From NCBI GenBank assembly GCA_018266295.1, contig JAFEAQ010000017.1, positions 1-42,325 on the forward strand: 42,325 bases of DNA, read 5' to 3'. Shown here piece after piece: positions 1 through 7,750 of the stretch (positions within the stretch are counted from its first letter, which is position 1; every line of letters starts with the position of its first letter). Both the position numbers and the translations under genes were made by a program. The stretch is from Bdellovibrionales bacterium. Its GTDB lineage: Bacteria; Bdellovibrionota; Bdellovibrionia; Bdellovibrionales; Bdellovibrionaceae. The notes beneath the pieces were generated by a model. The model saw only the letters and a program-made list of their open reading frames with translations, made no database searches and was not told where the DNA came from.

Positions 1-21
1 AAAAGGGTCCCTTAAGTAAAA

Positions 22-159
22 TGGTATATTATACGATTAGGTCGTCTATTATACCATTTCACTGAAACACTCTTTAATTCTAACGAGAACTATTTGAGTG
101 ATCGCCTATTGCCATAGGGACAACTCGTCTATAAGACGACCCGGTCGTATAATAGACGA
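22..159. repeat. Array of four 15-bp dyad sites, possible operator
   Basis: Four copies of a motif close to TCGTATAATAGACGA lie at 22-36 (minus, 2 mismatches), 42-56 (minus, 1 mismatch), 125-139 (minus, 2 mismatches) and 145-159 (plus, exact). Within each pair the centres are exactly 20 bp apart, two helical turns, and the pairs are 103 bp apart. The copy at 125-139 is itself a perfect dyad, TCGTCT ATA AGACGA. Three copies contain TATAAT, and the one at 42-56 reads TGGTATAAT on the minus strand, an extended -10. The layout suits a regulator overlapping a promoter for a gene left of the window. The binding protein is unknown. Confidence 0.5.
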
Positions 160-229
160 TTCGCAGGGAACGATCTTCGTATCAAAGTACAAAACAAGAT
201 CGAAGAATGTCCCAAGGTACAGAAACCTG

Positions 230-312
230 ACGGCCACGATGGCCGGCAGGAAGCGGAGCTCGAGGCGGGAGCCTCGATTCTCAGGATGGAGATATTCCGG
301 CGGAGCCAAAAC
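230..312 (+). repeat. Left copy of a dispersed imperfect repeat
   Basis: The core at 252-312 matches the reverse complement of 42009-42064 near the other end of the window. Shared blocks in order are AGCTC-AGG, CCTCGATTCTCA, GGATGGAG and CGGCGG-AGCCA, with short gaps. It includes the 7-bp hairpin at 260-277. It is too diverged to be a recent insertion-sequence end. It looks like a non-coding repeat family or a pair of structured RNA elements. Confidence 0.4.
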
Positions 313-324
313 CAAGCAGCGGAA

Positions 325-822
325 CTACCCGCCAGCCTTCTTCAAAGCCTCAGCAATCACAATCTCGCGCTCGATGCGATAGAACAGCACGCGCTCTTCA
401 AGACCGTCCGAAGCCACACCGTCGGCTTCAGAGAAGAAATCCCGCAGGCGCTCGATTTTTTTCTCAATCGTCACGCGCGTCGACTCGCGGCCTTCGGTTT
501 TTCCTTTAGCGAAATTGAAAACAAGCTTATAGCGAATGCCCGCTGACGGCGGCTTAGAAACCTCCGGTGGCAAAAAACCATCAACACCTTTGATGAACTC
601 GGTTTCTAAATAACCGGTGTCTTGATTTTCAACGGCAATGGGATACTTGATCGAAGTGTGCGCAGCCTTCCAAACACTGTCGTAGGCTGCGAAGTAAACT
701 TTCTGATGTATAGATTGCTTCAGAATGGCGTTCTCCGGATCCTGCTGACGGTCGAAAAGACTGCAGCCGGATCCGAGAAGCATTAATACGGAACTAGAAA
801 TCCAAAGAAGAGTGCGTGACAT
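325..822 (-). CDS. Small lipoprotein of unknown function
   Basis: The product is 165 residues with a lipoprotein signal: a hydrophobic stretch ending LLGSGC, so Cys about 20 is the predicted lipidated residue. The mature part (about 145 residues) has no motif I recognise; it is mixed alpha/beta with several basic stretches and no Pro-rich linker. I chose the ATG at 822, which gives a normal signal peptide; an ATG three codons upstream (831) is also possible and neither has a clear ribosome site. The 5' end overlaps the end of the preceding lipoprotein gene by about 29 nt, so the two are probably co-transcribed and translationally coupled. Function unknown; likely inner or outer membrane, periplasmic face. 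Confidence 0.7.
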   Translation of the reverse strand: MSRTLLWISSSVLMLLGSGCSLFDRQQDPENAILKQSIHQKVYFAAYDSVWKAAHTSIKYPIAVENQDTGYLETEFIKGVDGFLPPEVSKPPSAGIRYKLVFNFAKGKTEGRESTRVTIEKKIERLRDFFSEADGVASDGLEERVLFYRIEREIVIAEALKKAGG

Positions 823-2269
823 GAGTAGCATTATTGATCATCGCAGGACCGAGATCAACCGTAGAAACATTCAGACTGCCAAGGAAATTGACCTCCCAGT
901 GTTTCTTGCCTGGCAAGTGATTGCCGCCCGGCCACTTCGGCAAAGACAGAGTTTCCGCCCATTGTGGAGCGTACATTTCCCAGTAACTGCTGTTCACTTG
1001 CACCTTCGCCGCACCTTGAGCAGACTGAAGAACTTGAGACACCACAGCATAAGTCGCAATCGCGTTTACGCCAAAGATGGAGTTCATCTTTTGCAACAAA
1101 AGGTCGCCGTTTGCCGCCATTGAAGGGTCCGCCATGATCGGTAAGAACTGCGGAGCCACGCCGTTTCCAGCTGGAACCAAAACCGCGCTCAAACGATCTG
1201 TGCCCGGTCCGCTGGAATCCAAGTCTTTCGACTTTTTCAAAACAGACAAAACAGAACCTTTATTATCTAAAGTCGAAAGGCTTTGTTTTTGACCGGACTT
1301 CACGACTTTCACGTCGGTCGGAACCATGTATTCGTTAAAGTGAGCAACACCCACCGCCATCATGGTCTCATCACCCGCAATCGCCGGAGCCGTCACGTTC
1401 ACTTTGCCTTTGAAATCCATGTCCGTCACAGATAAGTCCATTTGCGTGCTGGATTTTGTGATGTTCAAATCCTTCAAACCACCGCCAGAAATCGTGAAGT
1501 CATTCACAAGTTCATACATCGGAGCTTTGTTGCGAAGCTTGTCCACCACTTGCTTGAATGGGAAGCGGCCACGAGCTGCAAAAACTTTTTGCACTCCGCC
1601 CTCAGCGAAGTACGTGCGATAATTAGGCTTATCGATGGTCACAGGCAAAATGTAAGATTCTTTTTGTTTCGGGAACGTGATGTTGCTTGGAACTTCAGCG
1701 TCTTGACCTAAAATGGTGATCACATCCGACTGCGGGCTGATCACAGCATCGATATTGAACGCCAAGAAATCATTGCGAGTCATCGCCGGGATCACCAAAC
1801 CGAAATCGATGATGCCATCGCGGTCTTGGATGTTATGGCCCGTCGTTGTGCCTTTGACTTCGAACTGAGTGGTGTTGGTGTTGCTTCTTTTACGCAGACG
1901 GTAGGTGCGATCGCCCGGAGTTTGAGCAAAGTAAGTGGCACGAACATGGCCCGGAGCCTCGATCGTCACGGCTTGAGCATCCGTCCAACCTGCCGGCAGG
2001 TCGATGTGGCCGGCCGCATCCGCTGTCATATAGTTACCGGCAAAGGGAGCCCCTTCTTCCATACCGATTAGGATTTGAGCTCCTGCCAATGGCTGGAGGT
2101 CTTCTCCTACGATGTTGATGCCCGTTGCAGCCGCCGGCGAGAAAATTCCCCAGAATTTGCCTGAAGGCGTGGTTGGCTTGTCTTGAGAACAGCCAGCAAG
2201 GTTTAAAGCGGCAATAGCGCCGATAAGGCTCAAAGCCCAATGAGTTCGAAGTTGCGTCCGTAGATGCAT
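794..2269 (-). CDS. Large exported lipoprotein
   Basis: The product is 491 residues. The N-terminus has a positively charged start, a hydrophobic core and the lipobox LAGC (Cys 27), so it should be exported and lipid-anchored. Residues about 50-120 look like a carboxypeptidase-regulatory-like beta-sandwich (a segment beginning NIVGEDLQPLAGAQI, then AGHIDLPAGW), typical of surface proteins. The rest is beta-rich and not assignable; near the C-terminus are aromatic stretches (SSYWEMYAPQW). An AGGGGGA ribosome site precedes the ATG. It is the first gene of a two-gene leftward unit with the smaller lipoprotein, so the pair may act together at the envelope. The specific function is not recognisable. 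Confidence 0.75.
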   Translation of the reverse strand: MHLRTQLRTHWALSLIGAIAALNLAGCSQDKPTTPSGKFWGIFSPAAATGINIVGEDLQPLAGAQILIGMEEGAPFAGNYMTADAAGHIDLPAGWTDAQAVTIEAPGHVRATYFAQTPGDRTYRLRKRSNTNTTQFEVKGTTTGHNIQDRDGIIDFGLVIPAMTRNDFLAFNIDAVISPQSDVITILGQDAEVPSNITFPKQKESYILPVTIDKPNYRTYFAEGGVQKVFAARGRFPFKQVVDKLRNKAPMYELVNDFTISGGGLKDLNITKSSTQMDLSVTDMDFKGKVNVTAPAIAGDETMMAVGVAHFNEYMVPTDVKVVKSGQKQSLSTLDNKGSVLSVLKKSKDLDSSGPGTDRLSAVLVPAGNGVAPQFLPIMADPSMAANGDLLLQKMNSIFGVNAIATYAVVSQVLQSAQGAAKVQVNSSYWEMYAPQWAETLSLPKWPGGNHLPGKKHWEVNFLGSLNVSTVDLGPAMINNATHVTHSSLDF

Positions 2270-2453
2270 TGAGGGTCCCCCTTCCCGATTAGTGGATCCT
2301 AAGTTGCTTTAATAATAGGCAAATTCAAGAAACGTCCTATTTCTGAAAATGACAGATTCAATTGCATTTTGAATGGGAGCTCTAGTCAATACTAAAGACT
2401 AGGGGGCTTCCACTTTTTGTCCGACTTTAATGAGAAAGGATCTGACTCAGGGG

Positions 2454-2482
2454 TTGACATAAGCCGCAGGGATCGTTAAAAA
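2454..2482 (+). promoter_or_regulatory. Promoter of the CAU tRNA
   Basis: A perfect -35 TTGACA at 2454-2459 is followed after 17 bp by TAAAAA at 2477-2482 (4 of 6 to TATAAT). Transcription would start near 2489, about 65 bp before the mature tRNA, so 5' trimming is needed. The rest of 2270-2453 shows only a weak CTAGTC/GACTAG dyad near 2384-2402. Confidence 0.6.
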
Positions 2483-2555
2483 AGTTGCTCTTCAAGACAT
2501 TAGAGTCAGGCGGAAACGCAATGCGCTAGGTTTTGGGACGTCTTAATGACGGTGT

Positions 2556-2632
<77 letters not shown>

Positions 2633-2664
2633 ACTTTCTCTCACCAAAGGTGAGGCGAATTTAT

Positions 2665-2692
2665 AAAACCCGCTTCGAGCGGGTTTTTTTTT
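2665..2692 (+). terminator. Intrinsic terminator after the tRNA
   Basis: The stem AAAACCCGCT/AGCGGGTTTT with a TCG loop runs into nine T residues, a textbook factor-independent terminator. It lies 33 bp past the tRNA end and insulates it from the gene at 2724. Confidence 0.9.
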
Positions 2693-2723
2693 GCCTGAAA
2701 ACGAATTTAGAAAGTGAGGCCTT

Positions 2724-3011
2724 ATGCAATCCCTCAAAGCTGAAGCAACAAAGTTGATCAAGACTCATCTCGACGAGTTGAATGCGACTTCTGACGAACT
2801 CGGTGGCGTTTTCATCACTGGAATCGACGGCACCGTGGCCGTGATTGGCGCTGTAGGCTCAAAAAAGAAGATCATCTTCCGCACAAGCTTCGTGACGGAT
2901 GACTCCGACAAGCTTCTCGATGCTCAAGTCCTTATGCAGGATTTGCTCGAAGAAGAAGGCATCGAAGCGATTTCTGAGCACGATTTCAACATCGCCATCG
3001 GCGAGACTTAG
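2724..3011 (+). CDS. Small acidic cytoplasmic protein, unknown
   Basis: The product is 95 residues, acidic, with no signal peptide or membrane segment. A GTGAGG ribosome site lies about 7 bp before the ATG. The first 25 residues look helical; the middle has a GVFITGIDGTVAVIGAVGS segment, suggesting two beta strands with a turn, and the C-terminus is helical and acidic (DLLEEEGIEAI). This alpha-beta order loosely resembles Roadblock/LC7-type or other small regulatory folds, but I see no diagnostic motif. It sits alone between the tRNA terminator and the RCC1 gene. Confidence 0.65.
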   Translation: MQSLKAEATKLIKTHLDELNATSDELGGVFITGIDGTVAVIGAVGSKKKIIFRTSFVTDDSDKLLDAQVLMQDLLEEEGIEAISEHDFNIAIGET

Positions 3012-3068
3012 TTTTTTCAGCGCTCGAAAAAATTAGAGTCTTTAAAAAATCGAGAGTCACGAGCTCGG

Positions 3069-3090
3069 TGATCCATTTTCTGGATCAGTT
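3069..3090 (+). terminator. Weak terminator-like hairpin
   Basis: TGATCCA/TGGATCA with a 5-nt loop (3069-3087) is followed by GTTTCG, a poor T tract. It lies 58 bp past the stop at 3011 and may end that short transcript. Confidence 0.3.
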
Positions 3091-3152
3091 TCGTACTTTA
3101 GCCAGGGCTCCAGTCCGTTGACGGTCATTTCATTCCCGCAAATCCTAAATGG

Positions 3153-4220
3153 ATGACGCCGAAGAAAAATAAAAATTTAAAACGCGAAAATAATAACCGA
3201 CGGACTTTTTTAAAACGCGCGCTCTCTTCCCTCATTCTCTTTGGTGCTCAAAAAGCTTCGGCCTTCTTGGTTCCTTTTGCTTTCTTCAAAAAACAACCGA
3301 TCCCAACCACTCTCTGGGGATGGGGCTTTAATGGCTATGGCCAGGTGGGCGACACTTCGCTTATTAACAGAAGCGCGCCCGTGCAAATCGGTGCCCTCAC
3401 CGATTGGGATTCGATCAGCGCCGGCAGTCTGCACACGGTCGGCGTGAAATCCAATGGCACGCTCTGGGCTTGGGGCGATAACACCACCGGCAACTTAGGA
3501 ATCGGAACGATCATCGGAAAAAGCTCGCCGGTGCAAGTGGGTTCTTCGACCGACTGGATGCAAGCAAGTGCCGGCGGAATCTATACGGCCGCTGAACACT
3601 ACAACACTCTTGCGATTAAGACTGACGGCACACTGTGGGCCTGGGGAAACGCCGCTCAGGGACAGCTCGGTGATAGCACTGTGGTTTCAAAAAGCTCACC
3701 GATCCAAATCGGAGCCCTCACCGACTGGAGTAAAGTCAGCGCCGGCGAGTCGCACGTTCTTGCTATCAAAACAGATGGCACACTGTGGGCCTGGGGCGAT
3801 AATACTTACGGACAAATTGGTGATAACACTGTCGTTGCGAAAAGTTCGCCGGTACAAGTCGGTGCGCTTACAACCTGGGCTTTCGCTTCTGCCGGCGGCG
3901 ATCGTTGTTACGCGATTAAAACCGACGGCACTCTTTGGGTTTGGGGTTCCAACAATTCAGGCTCGCTCGGCATCGGCAATACCGTGAATAAGAGTTCACC
4001 GACTCAGGTTGGAGCGCTGACCGACTGGAGTTTTGTTGAAGCTGGCCACACTCATGTAGCGGCAATAAAAAGCAACAACACTCTTTGGGCCTGGGGACAA
4101 AACAACAAAGGCCAGCTCGGTGACGGCACAATTGCTTCAAAAAGTTCACCAGTGCAAATCAGTTCTCTGGCGTGGAGAAAAGTCAGTGCCGGAGAGTCTT
4201 TCTCGGTGGCGACGAAGTGA
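3153..4220 (+). CDS. Tat-exported RCC1-repeat beta-propeller protein
   Basis: The product is 355 residues. The N-terminus has a long basic region and a twin-arginine motif, NRRTFLK at about residues 16-22, then a hydrophobic stretch and ASA, so Tat-dependent export of a folded protein is likely. Residues about 50-355 are six tandem repeats of roughly 50 residues, each beginning TLWAWG or a close variant and containing SSPVQ and SAG, which is the RCC1/BLIP-II signature. Canonical RCC1 propellers have seven blades, so this one has one fewer or closes with the divergent ends. Such propellers bind proteins; BLIP-II binds beta-lactamase. The partner here is unknown. The ATG lacks a clear ribosome site. 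Confidence 0.85.
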   Translation: MTPKKNKNLKRENNNRRTFLKRALSSLILFGAQKASAFLVPFAFFKKQPIPTTLWGWGFNGYGQVGDTSLINRSAPVQIGALTDWDSISAGSLHTVGVKSNGTLWAWGDNTTGNLGIGTIIGKSSPVQVGSSTDWMQASAGGIYTAAEHYNTLAIKTDGTLWAWGNAAQGQLGDSTVVSKSSPIQIGALTDWSKVSAGESHVLAIKTDGTLWAWGDNTYGQIGDNTVVAKSSPVQVGALTTWAFASAGGDRCYAIKTDGTLWVWGSNNSGSLGIGNTVNKSSPTQVGALTDWSFVEAGHTHVAAIKSNNTLWAWGQNNKGQLGDGTIASKSSPVQISSLAWRKVSAGESFSVATK

Positions 4221-4281
4221 AATATACCGGCGCCCCTCGCTGAGGGTGGTAAACAAAGCCCTCAGATCGCTTGTAGACAAT

Positions 4282-4361
4282 GCCAGCGCCTCGGAGGCTA
4301 TTTTTACCTAGCTTCGAGGAGGCTCTGGCGATGGGGGGCCATCTATGTTATAACGGCCCCC
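4282..4361 (+). promoter_or_regulatory. Structured leader and promoter region of the RNA helicase gene
   Basis: A long stem-loop spans 4282-4329: GCCAG/CTGGC, GCCTC/GAGGC and inner GCTA/TAGC pairs around a U-rich loop. Immediately after, GGGGGCC (4334-4340) and GGCCCCC (4355-4361) form a second inverted repeat whose loop contains TATGTT (4344-4349), a possible -10. The helicase ATG follows directly at 4362 with no Shine-Dalgarno. Either the gene is leaderless from that -10, with the dyad as an operator, or transcription starts upstream and both hairpins lie in the leader. Confidence 0.4.
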
Positions 4362-5606
4362 ATGAAATTCGAAAAATACCACCTCTCCGAAGACATCCTC
4401 CGCAACCTCCATGACCTCGGATTTTTCCGCACGACGGATATTCAGTATAAAGCCATTCCTTCAATCCAAAAGGGCGAGGACGTTTTAGCCATCGCTCAAA
4501 CCGGAACTGGTAAAACGGCGGCCTTTGCAATTCCGATCATCAATGGAATTCACGCCAATAAAGCAAGTAAGCGTGCCTTGGGTATTAAATGCCTTGTGAT
4601 GGTCCCTACCCGTGAATTAGCGCAACAAATTGGTGAAGTATTTAATTCGATCGCCAAACACACCAAAGTTCGTGCTTTTGCTGTGTTTGGCGGCGTTGAG
4701 CAAGATGCCCAGATCAAAAAGCTTCAAGACGGAATTGATGTCTTGATCGCAACTCCGGGCCGTATGTTTGAACTCATCCGTGAAGAGTATATGAATCTCC
4801 ACCACATCGAGACGCTGGTATTGGACGAAGCCGATCGCATGTTGGATTTAGGTTTCATTGATGACGTTCAGGCGGTTAAAAAAAGACTGCCACGCAATCA
4901 CCAGACTTTGTTCTTCTCTGCAACAATCAATGCTGAAATCAAAAAGCTCGCGTACTCTCAAGTTCGTAGCAGTGCGATTCGTATTCAGATTTCTCCGGAA
5001 GATCCGGTTTCTAAGAACATCACTCACTCTGTGATGTTTGTTGAAATGGATGACAAGCGTTTCTTCTTGGCCGAGTTCATCCAGCAAAATCCTGAAGGTA
5101 AGTTTATCATCTTCGTTCGTACTCGCGTTCGCGCCGAACGTGTGGCGAAGGCGCTTGAGCGCGCCGAGATTTCTTCACGCACTTTGCATGGTGAAAAAGA
5201 CCAGACCGACCGCATGGAGGTCTTGCGTGATTTCCGCAATGGCAAATTCAATATTTTGATTGCAACGGATGTCAGTGCGCGCGGCATAGATATCAACGAT
5301 GTCACGCATGTGATTAACTACGATCTTCCGGAAAATCCAGAGAACTACGTTCATCGTATCGGCCGCACCGGCCGTGGTTTCAATAAAGGCATCGCCGTTT
5401 CTTTCTGCGCTCAAGAGGAAAAGCCGCTGCTCGCAGATATCGAAGAAGCCATCGGCAAACAGATCGACGTCATGAAGGTCAGCAAAGCCGGTTATGAAAT
5501 GATCACAAAGCCTATAGACCTTGGTTTGGACTTAAAAGCCTTGATCGAGTCTGAAGAGGCCCGAATGGAAGCCGCCAAGAAGCGCCGTAAGAAAAAGAAG
5601 CGCTAA
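4362..5606 (+). CDS. rhlE: DEAD-box ATP-dependent RNA helicase, RhlE-like
   Basis: The product is 414 residues and unwinds short RNA duplexes using ATP; such enzymes act in ribosome assembly, cold adaptation and RNA decay. All core motifs are present: a Q motif near residues 21-33, motif I AQTGTGKT (45-52), Ia PTRELAQQ, Ib TPGR (131-134), II DEAD (155-158), III SAT (186-188), V ARGIDI and VI HRIGRTGR (331-338). It ends in a basic tail (KKRRKKKKR) that probably binds RNA, with no additional domain. This matches RhlE-type rather than DbpA or DeaD, which have C-terminal RNA-binding domains; the subfamily is the less certain part. The gene stands alone, with a structured leader and a strong terminator. 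Confidence 0.92.
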   Translation: MKFEKYHLSEDILRNLHDLGFFRTTDIQYKAIPSIQKGEDVLAIAQTGTGKTAAFAIPIINGIHANKASKRALGIKCLVMVPTRELAQQIGEVFNSIAKHTKVRAFAVFGGVEQDAQIKKLQDGIDVLIATPGRMFELIREEYMNLHHIETLVLDEADRMLDLGFIDDVQAVKKRLPRNHQTLFFSATINAEIKKLAYSQVRSSAIRIQISPEDPVSKNITHSVMFVEMDDKRFFLAEFIQQNPEGKFIIFVRTRVRAERVAKALERAEISSRTLHGEKDQTDRMEVLRDFRNGKFNILIATDVSARGIDINDVTHVINYDLPENPENYVHRIGRTGRGFNKGIAVSFCAQEEKPLLADIEEAIGKQIDVMKVSKAGYEMITKPIDLGLDLKALIESEEARMEAAKKRRKKKKR

Positions 5607-5610
5607 TAAA

Positions 5611-5640
5611 AAAAGCCACCCTCGCGGTGGCTTTTTTTTT
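5611..5640. terminator. Bidirectional intrinsic terminator
   Basis: AAAAGCCACC/GGTGGCTTTT with loop CTCGC is flanked by A residues on one side and T residues on the other. It can end the helicase transcript from the left and the lipoprotein transcript (stop at 5644) from the right. Confidence 0.9.
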
Positions 5641-5643
5641 GCT

Positions 5644-6969
5644 CTAGGGTGGATACTGATCGCTCGGAATAATTGTAATTATTCGGTCTTGAGTCAGGAA
5701 CTTCTGCAGCGTAAAGCGCGGGTATTCCACTCCTCCGGTGGATTGGCCCGGTAAAACGCCGATGCGTTCCCACTCGGACTGCGCAGACTCTGGCGCTTCA
5801 AACTGAAGTGCATGCCCGCCTGCTGTGTCGGTGACAAACCAACCGTAATCTTTCATTGCTGTCAGAATAATTTTGATCGCGCGTTTTTTCTGGGTCGTTA
5901 AAGCCGCCAACGAGTTGACGTAGTCGTCGATCTCTTGATCCGTGACTTTAAGAGCAAAGCGCATGCCCTCAGGAATATTTCCAACTTTGCCAGGATGCTC
6001 CAGCTTCGTTGCCGGCGCCACATAGAAGCTGCCAGACGTATCAACGATCGGCATTGAAAGTGCGTGCTCAATCTTCCCGGCTTCGATTTCCCAAGGACGA
6101 ACTAGCATCGCCAGATAGTTGACACCAATCCCGCGCGAGCCCGTGCACTTCGTCGCTTTGTTATCCCAATTATTAGTAAAGTAATCTCCAGGGCACAGAT
6201 TGCCGTTACCGATGGTGATTTGTTTGGCCGCGGTATCGACCGTCATATCCCAAAGATTCCACTCGCGGCCCGTTGCTGGATCAAGAATGATCGCCTGCGC
6301 ATCGGTCCCTGCATTTGGCAACCACGCTGGATTATACGGAACCATTTTGCCATTCAGATTTCCCCAGTTGTTTTTATCTTTAACCACATACTGATCTGTG
6401 GCTTTCGTCGCATCGTAAACCGGATAGGTGTACTTTCTGAAATTCATTTCGGGCATTGTTCCATTGAAACTTGTCCAGAGGAAGTCCGCGTATTTCTTGC
6501 TCTCAGGATGTAGAGGCAAGTTCGTCACCGGAATATTCCACGGAGCCTTCGGGCCGTAAGGACGGACACCGGTAAAGGCCTTTGTCACGGGCGTCGGAGT
6601 TGGGCTTGGAGTGGCCGTCGGCGTCGCCGTCGGGCTCGGTGTCGGAGTCGCCGTAGGCTTTGGCGTCGGAGTAGGAGTTGGCGTTGGCGTGGCCGTTGGC
6701 TGCGGCGTCGCAGTCGGTGTCGGCGTCATGACCGGTGTTGCCGATGGCTTTGGTGTTGGAGTTGGGATCGGTGTCGGTGACATCGCCGGTGTTGCCGTCG
6801 CCACGGGAGTGGGGCTCGGATTCGGCGTCGGCGTTGGAGTTGCGTCCGTCTCGCTATTAGGGCCACTGCTGCTGAGGTCTTGGCCATTCACCGCCTCAAA
6901 CTGCTTTACGCCGACAGGACCACAGGCGCTGAGGATAGAAATCAAAGATGCTAACAATAGAATTCTCAT
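5644..6969 (-). CDS. Exported lipoprotein with Pro-Thr linker and a C-terminal domain
   Basis: The product is 441 residues. The start at 6969 has a GGGGGAG ribosome site about 8 nt upstream and gives a lipoprotein signal ending LSACG; the open frame extends further upstream but without signals. Residues about 45-125 are a low-complexity PTPTP/PTATP linker that would span a wall or surface layer. The C-terminal ~310 residues form a conserved-looking globular domain starting [17 protein letters not shown], with SMPIVDTSG and a GHALQFE motif near the end. The domain reads like an exported enzyme or binding domain, but I cannot name a family. Similar linkers occur in the glycosidase-like protein at 12177-13484. 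Confidence 0.8.
   Translation of the reverse strand: MRILLLASLISILSACGPVGVKQFEAVNGQDLSSSGPNSETDATPTPTPNPSPTPVATATPAMSPTPIPTPTPKPSATPVMTPTPTATPQPTATPTPTPTPTPKPTATPTPSPTATPTATPSPTPTPVTKAFTGVRPYGPKAPWNIPVTNLPLHPESKKYADFLWTSFNGTMPEMNFRKYTYPVYDATKATDQYVVKDKNNWGNLNGKMVPYNPAWLPNAGTDAQAIILDPATGREWNLWDMTVDTAAKQITIGNGNLCPGDYFTNNWDNKATKCTGSRGIGVNYLAMLVRPWEIEAGKIEHALSMPIVDTSGSFYVAPATKLEHPGKVGNIPEGMRFALKVTDQEIDDYVNSLAALTTQKKRAIKIILTAMKDYGWFVTDTAGGHALQFEAPESAQSEWERIGVLPGQSTGGVEYPRFTLQKFLTQDRIITIIPSDQYPP
6590..6845 (-). repeat. Low-complexity Pro-Thr coding repeat
   Basis: An imperfect 6-bp pattern (GTCGGC/GTTGGA variants on the plus strand) encodes alternating Pro-Thr/Pro-Ala on the minus strand. It is a coding repeat prone to length change by slippage, not a separate element. 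Confidence 0.75.
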
Positions 6970-7085
6970 AAGTGGCGACTCCCCCAAAAAGACACTTATG
7001 AGTAGTATCGTCCTTGTCGCCCGCATTCGGGATATCGAAGCAGCAAAATCCCAGTTTAGAACACTCCTTCTGATCGGACCTGTTC

Positions 7086-7132
7086 GGGGGAGGTAAAACT
7101 CCCCGCTTGCACCAAAACTCCCCAAAACTTCC
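7086..7132. promoter_or_regulatory. Repeated AAAACTCCCC motif in a divergent promoter region
   Basis: AAAACTCCCC occurs at 7095-7104 and 7114-7123, and AAAACTTCC at 7124-7132. The first copy is also the right arm of a GGGGAG/CTCCCC dyad (7086-7104). This is between the leftward lipoprotein (start 6969) and the rightward DUF1328 gene (start 7220), so it may be a shared regulatory site. Confidence 0.25.
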
Positions 7133-7219
7133 GGTCGGCGCCAGCTCAAATCAAAATGAAGGCGTTTTCGCGTTGGCTTCGCAGTTGCAATAACACTCAG
7201 TCGTGAAAAGGAGGCTGTC

Positions 7220-7405
7220 ATGTTACGCGCAGCTATTGCATTCTTTATTCTGGCTCTCGTTGCTTTTATCTTCGGAGCTAACGGAATTGCGGGTGTCTCG
7301 ATGGAGATTGGTCGCATTCTTCTCGGGGTCTTCCTCATTCTAGCAGTTGTTTCGTTCATCATCTCCCTGGTTTCAGGGCGAGGAGGAAACAAGAGGATAC
7401 TTTAG
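7220..7405 (+). CDS. DUF1328 (YtjA-like) small membrane protein
   Basis: The product is 61 residues with two hydrophobic helices (about residues 3-20 and 31-52) joined by a [13 protein letters not shown] segment, which is the DUF1328 pattern. A strong AAGGAGG ribosome site precedes the ATG. Family members are small inner-membrane proteins of unknown function, often induced by stress. A terminator follows directly, so the gene is monocistronic. Confidence 0.85.
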   Translation: MLRAAIAFFILALVAFIFGANGIAGVSMEIGRILLGVFLILAVVSFIISLVSGRGGNKRIL

Positions 7406-7423
7406 ATACCTGACATCCTTGGG

Positions 7424-7455
7424 AAAGGCCCGCGCCTCATTGCGGGCCTTTTTTA
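7424..7455 (+). terminator. Intrinsic terminator after DUF1328 gene
   Basis: The 10-bp stem AAAGGCCCGC/GCGGGCCTTT with an 8-nt loop is followed by a T tract. It also lies just past the stop of the leftward solute-binding-protein remnant. Confidence 0.85.
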
Positions 7456-7471
7456 TTCTTGGATGAACTCT

Positions 7472-7750
7472 TTACTGAGACCAACCTTCTTTTACAAAGA
7501 TTTTACGGCAACTGTCGGCTTCGAGATATTTTACAAACTCCTCTGCCAACGCTTTCTGTTTGGTGCCCTTCGCAAGGGCCGTGCCCATCGAGCGATAGAT
7601 CGTGAGCTCCGGTTCTGTTTTCACAATCTCGGCCGTATCAGGATTTCTTGTGCCCCAGATATTAAACACAAGCCACGCATCGATCGTCTTATCTTCGTTC
7701 CACTTCTTTTCAGCCTCACCAGTGTTCTTTGCGGCATAGACGATATTCAT
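7472..7750 (-). pseudogene. C-terminal remnant of an AcfC-like solute-binding protein
   Basis: The 92 codons match only the C-terminal third of periplasmic substrate-binding proteins of the AcfC/molybdate-binding type: AKNTGEAEKKW, DAWLVFNIW, then IYRSMGTALAK and FVKYLEA...IFVKEGW. The full family is about 250 residues with a signal peptide. Reading upstream in frame gives about 15 plausible residues (…LKGAFR) before an in-frame TAG near 7790, and there is no ribosome site at the ATG. The 5' two thirds are therefore missing. No transporter genes are adjacent, consistent with decay after deletion. Confidence 0.65.

Larger units (their letters stand above)
1..324. other. Non-coding left edge
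   Basis: I see no credible gene here. The open frames lack a Shine-Dalgarno sequence and any recognisable family. The stretch holds the 15-bp dyad array, a CCTAT-TGCC-ATAGG inverted repeat at 105-118, and a short hairpin at 260-277 (TCGAGGC/GCCTCGA). It lies past the 3' end of the lipoprotein gene that stops at 325. Confidence 0.5.

Noticed and set aside
98-382. Open frames at the left edge
   Set aside because: No ribosome site, no family, and they overlap the dyad array and the end of the lipoprotein gene.
3300-4215. Repeats of about 150 bp as a repeat array
   Set aside because: They encode the RCC1 propeller units and diverge mainly at synonymous positions.
6590-6845. Tandem repeat resembling CRISPR or minisatellite
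   Set aside because: The pattern is the DNA of a Pro-Thr coding linker; there are no spacers of even size and no cas genes.
6611-7096. 161-residue Gly/Val-rich protein on the plus strand
   Set aside because: It is the opposite-strand shadow of the Pro-Thr linker and has no ribosome site.
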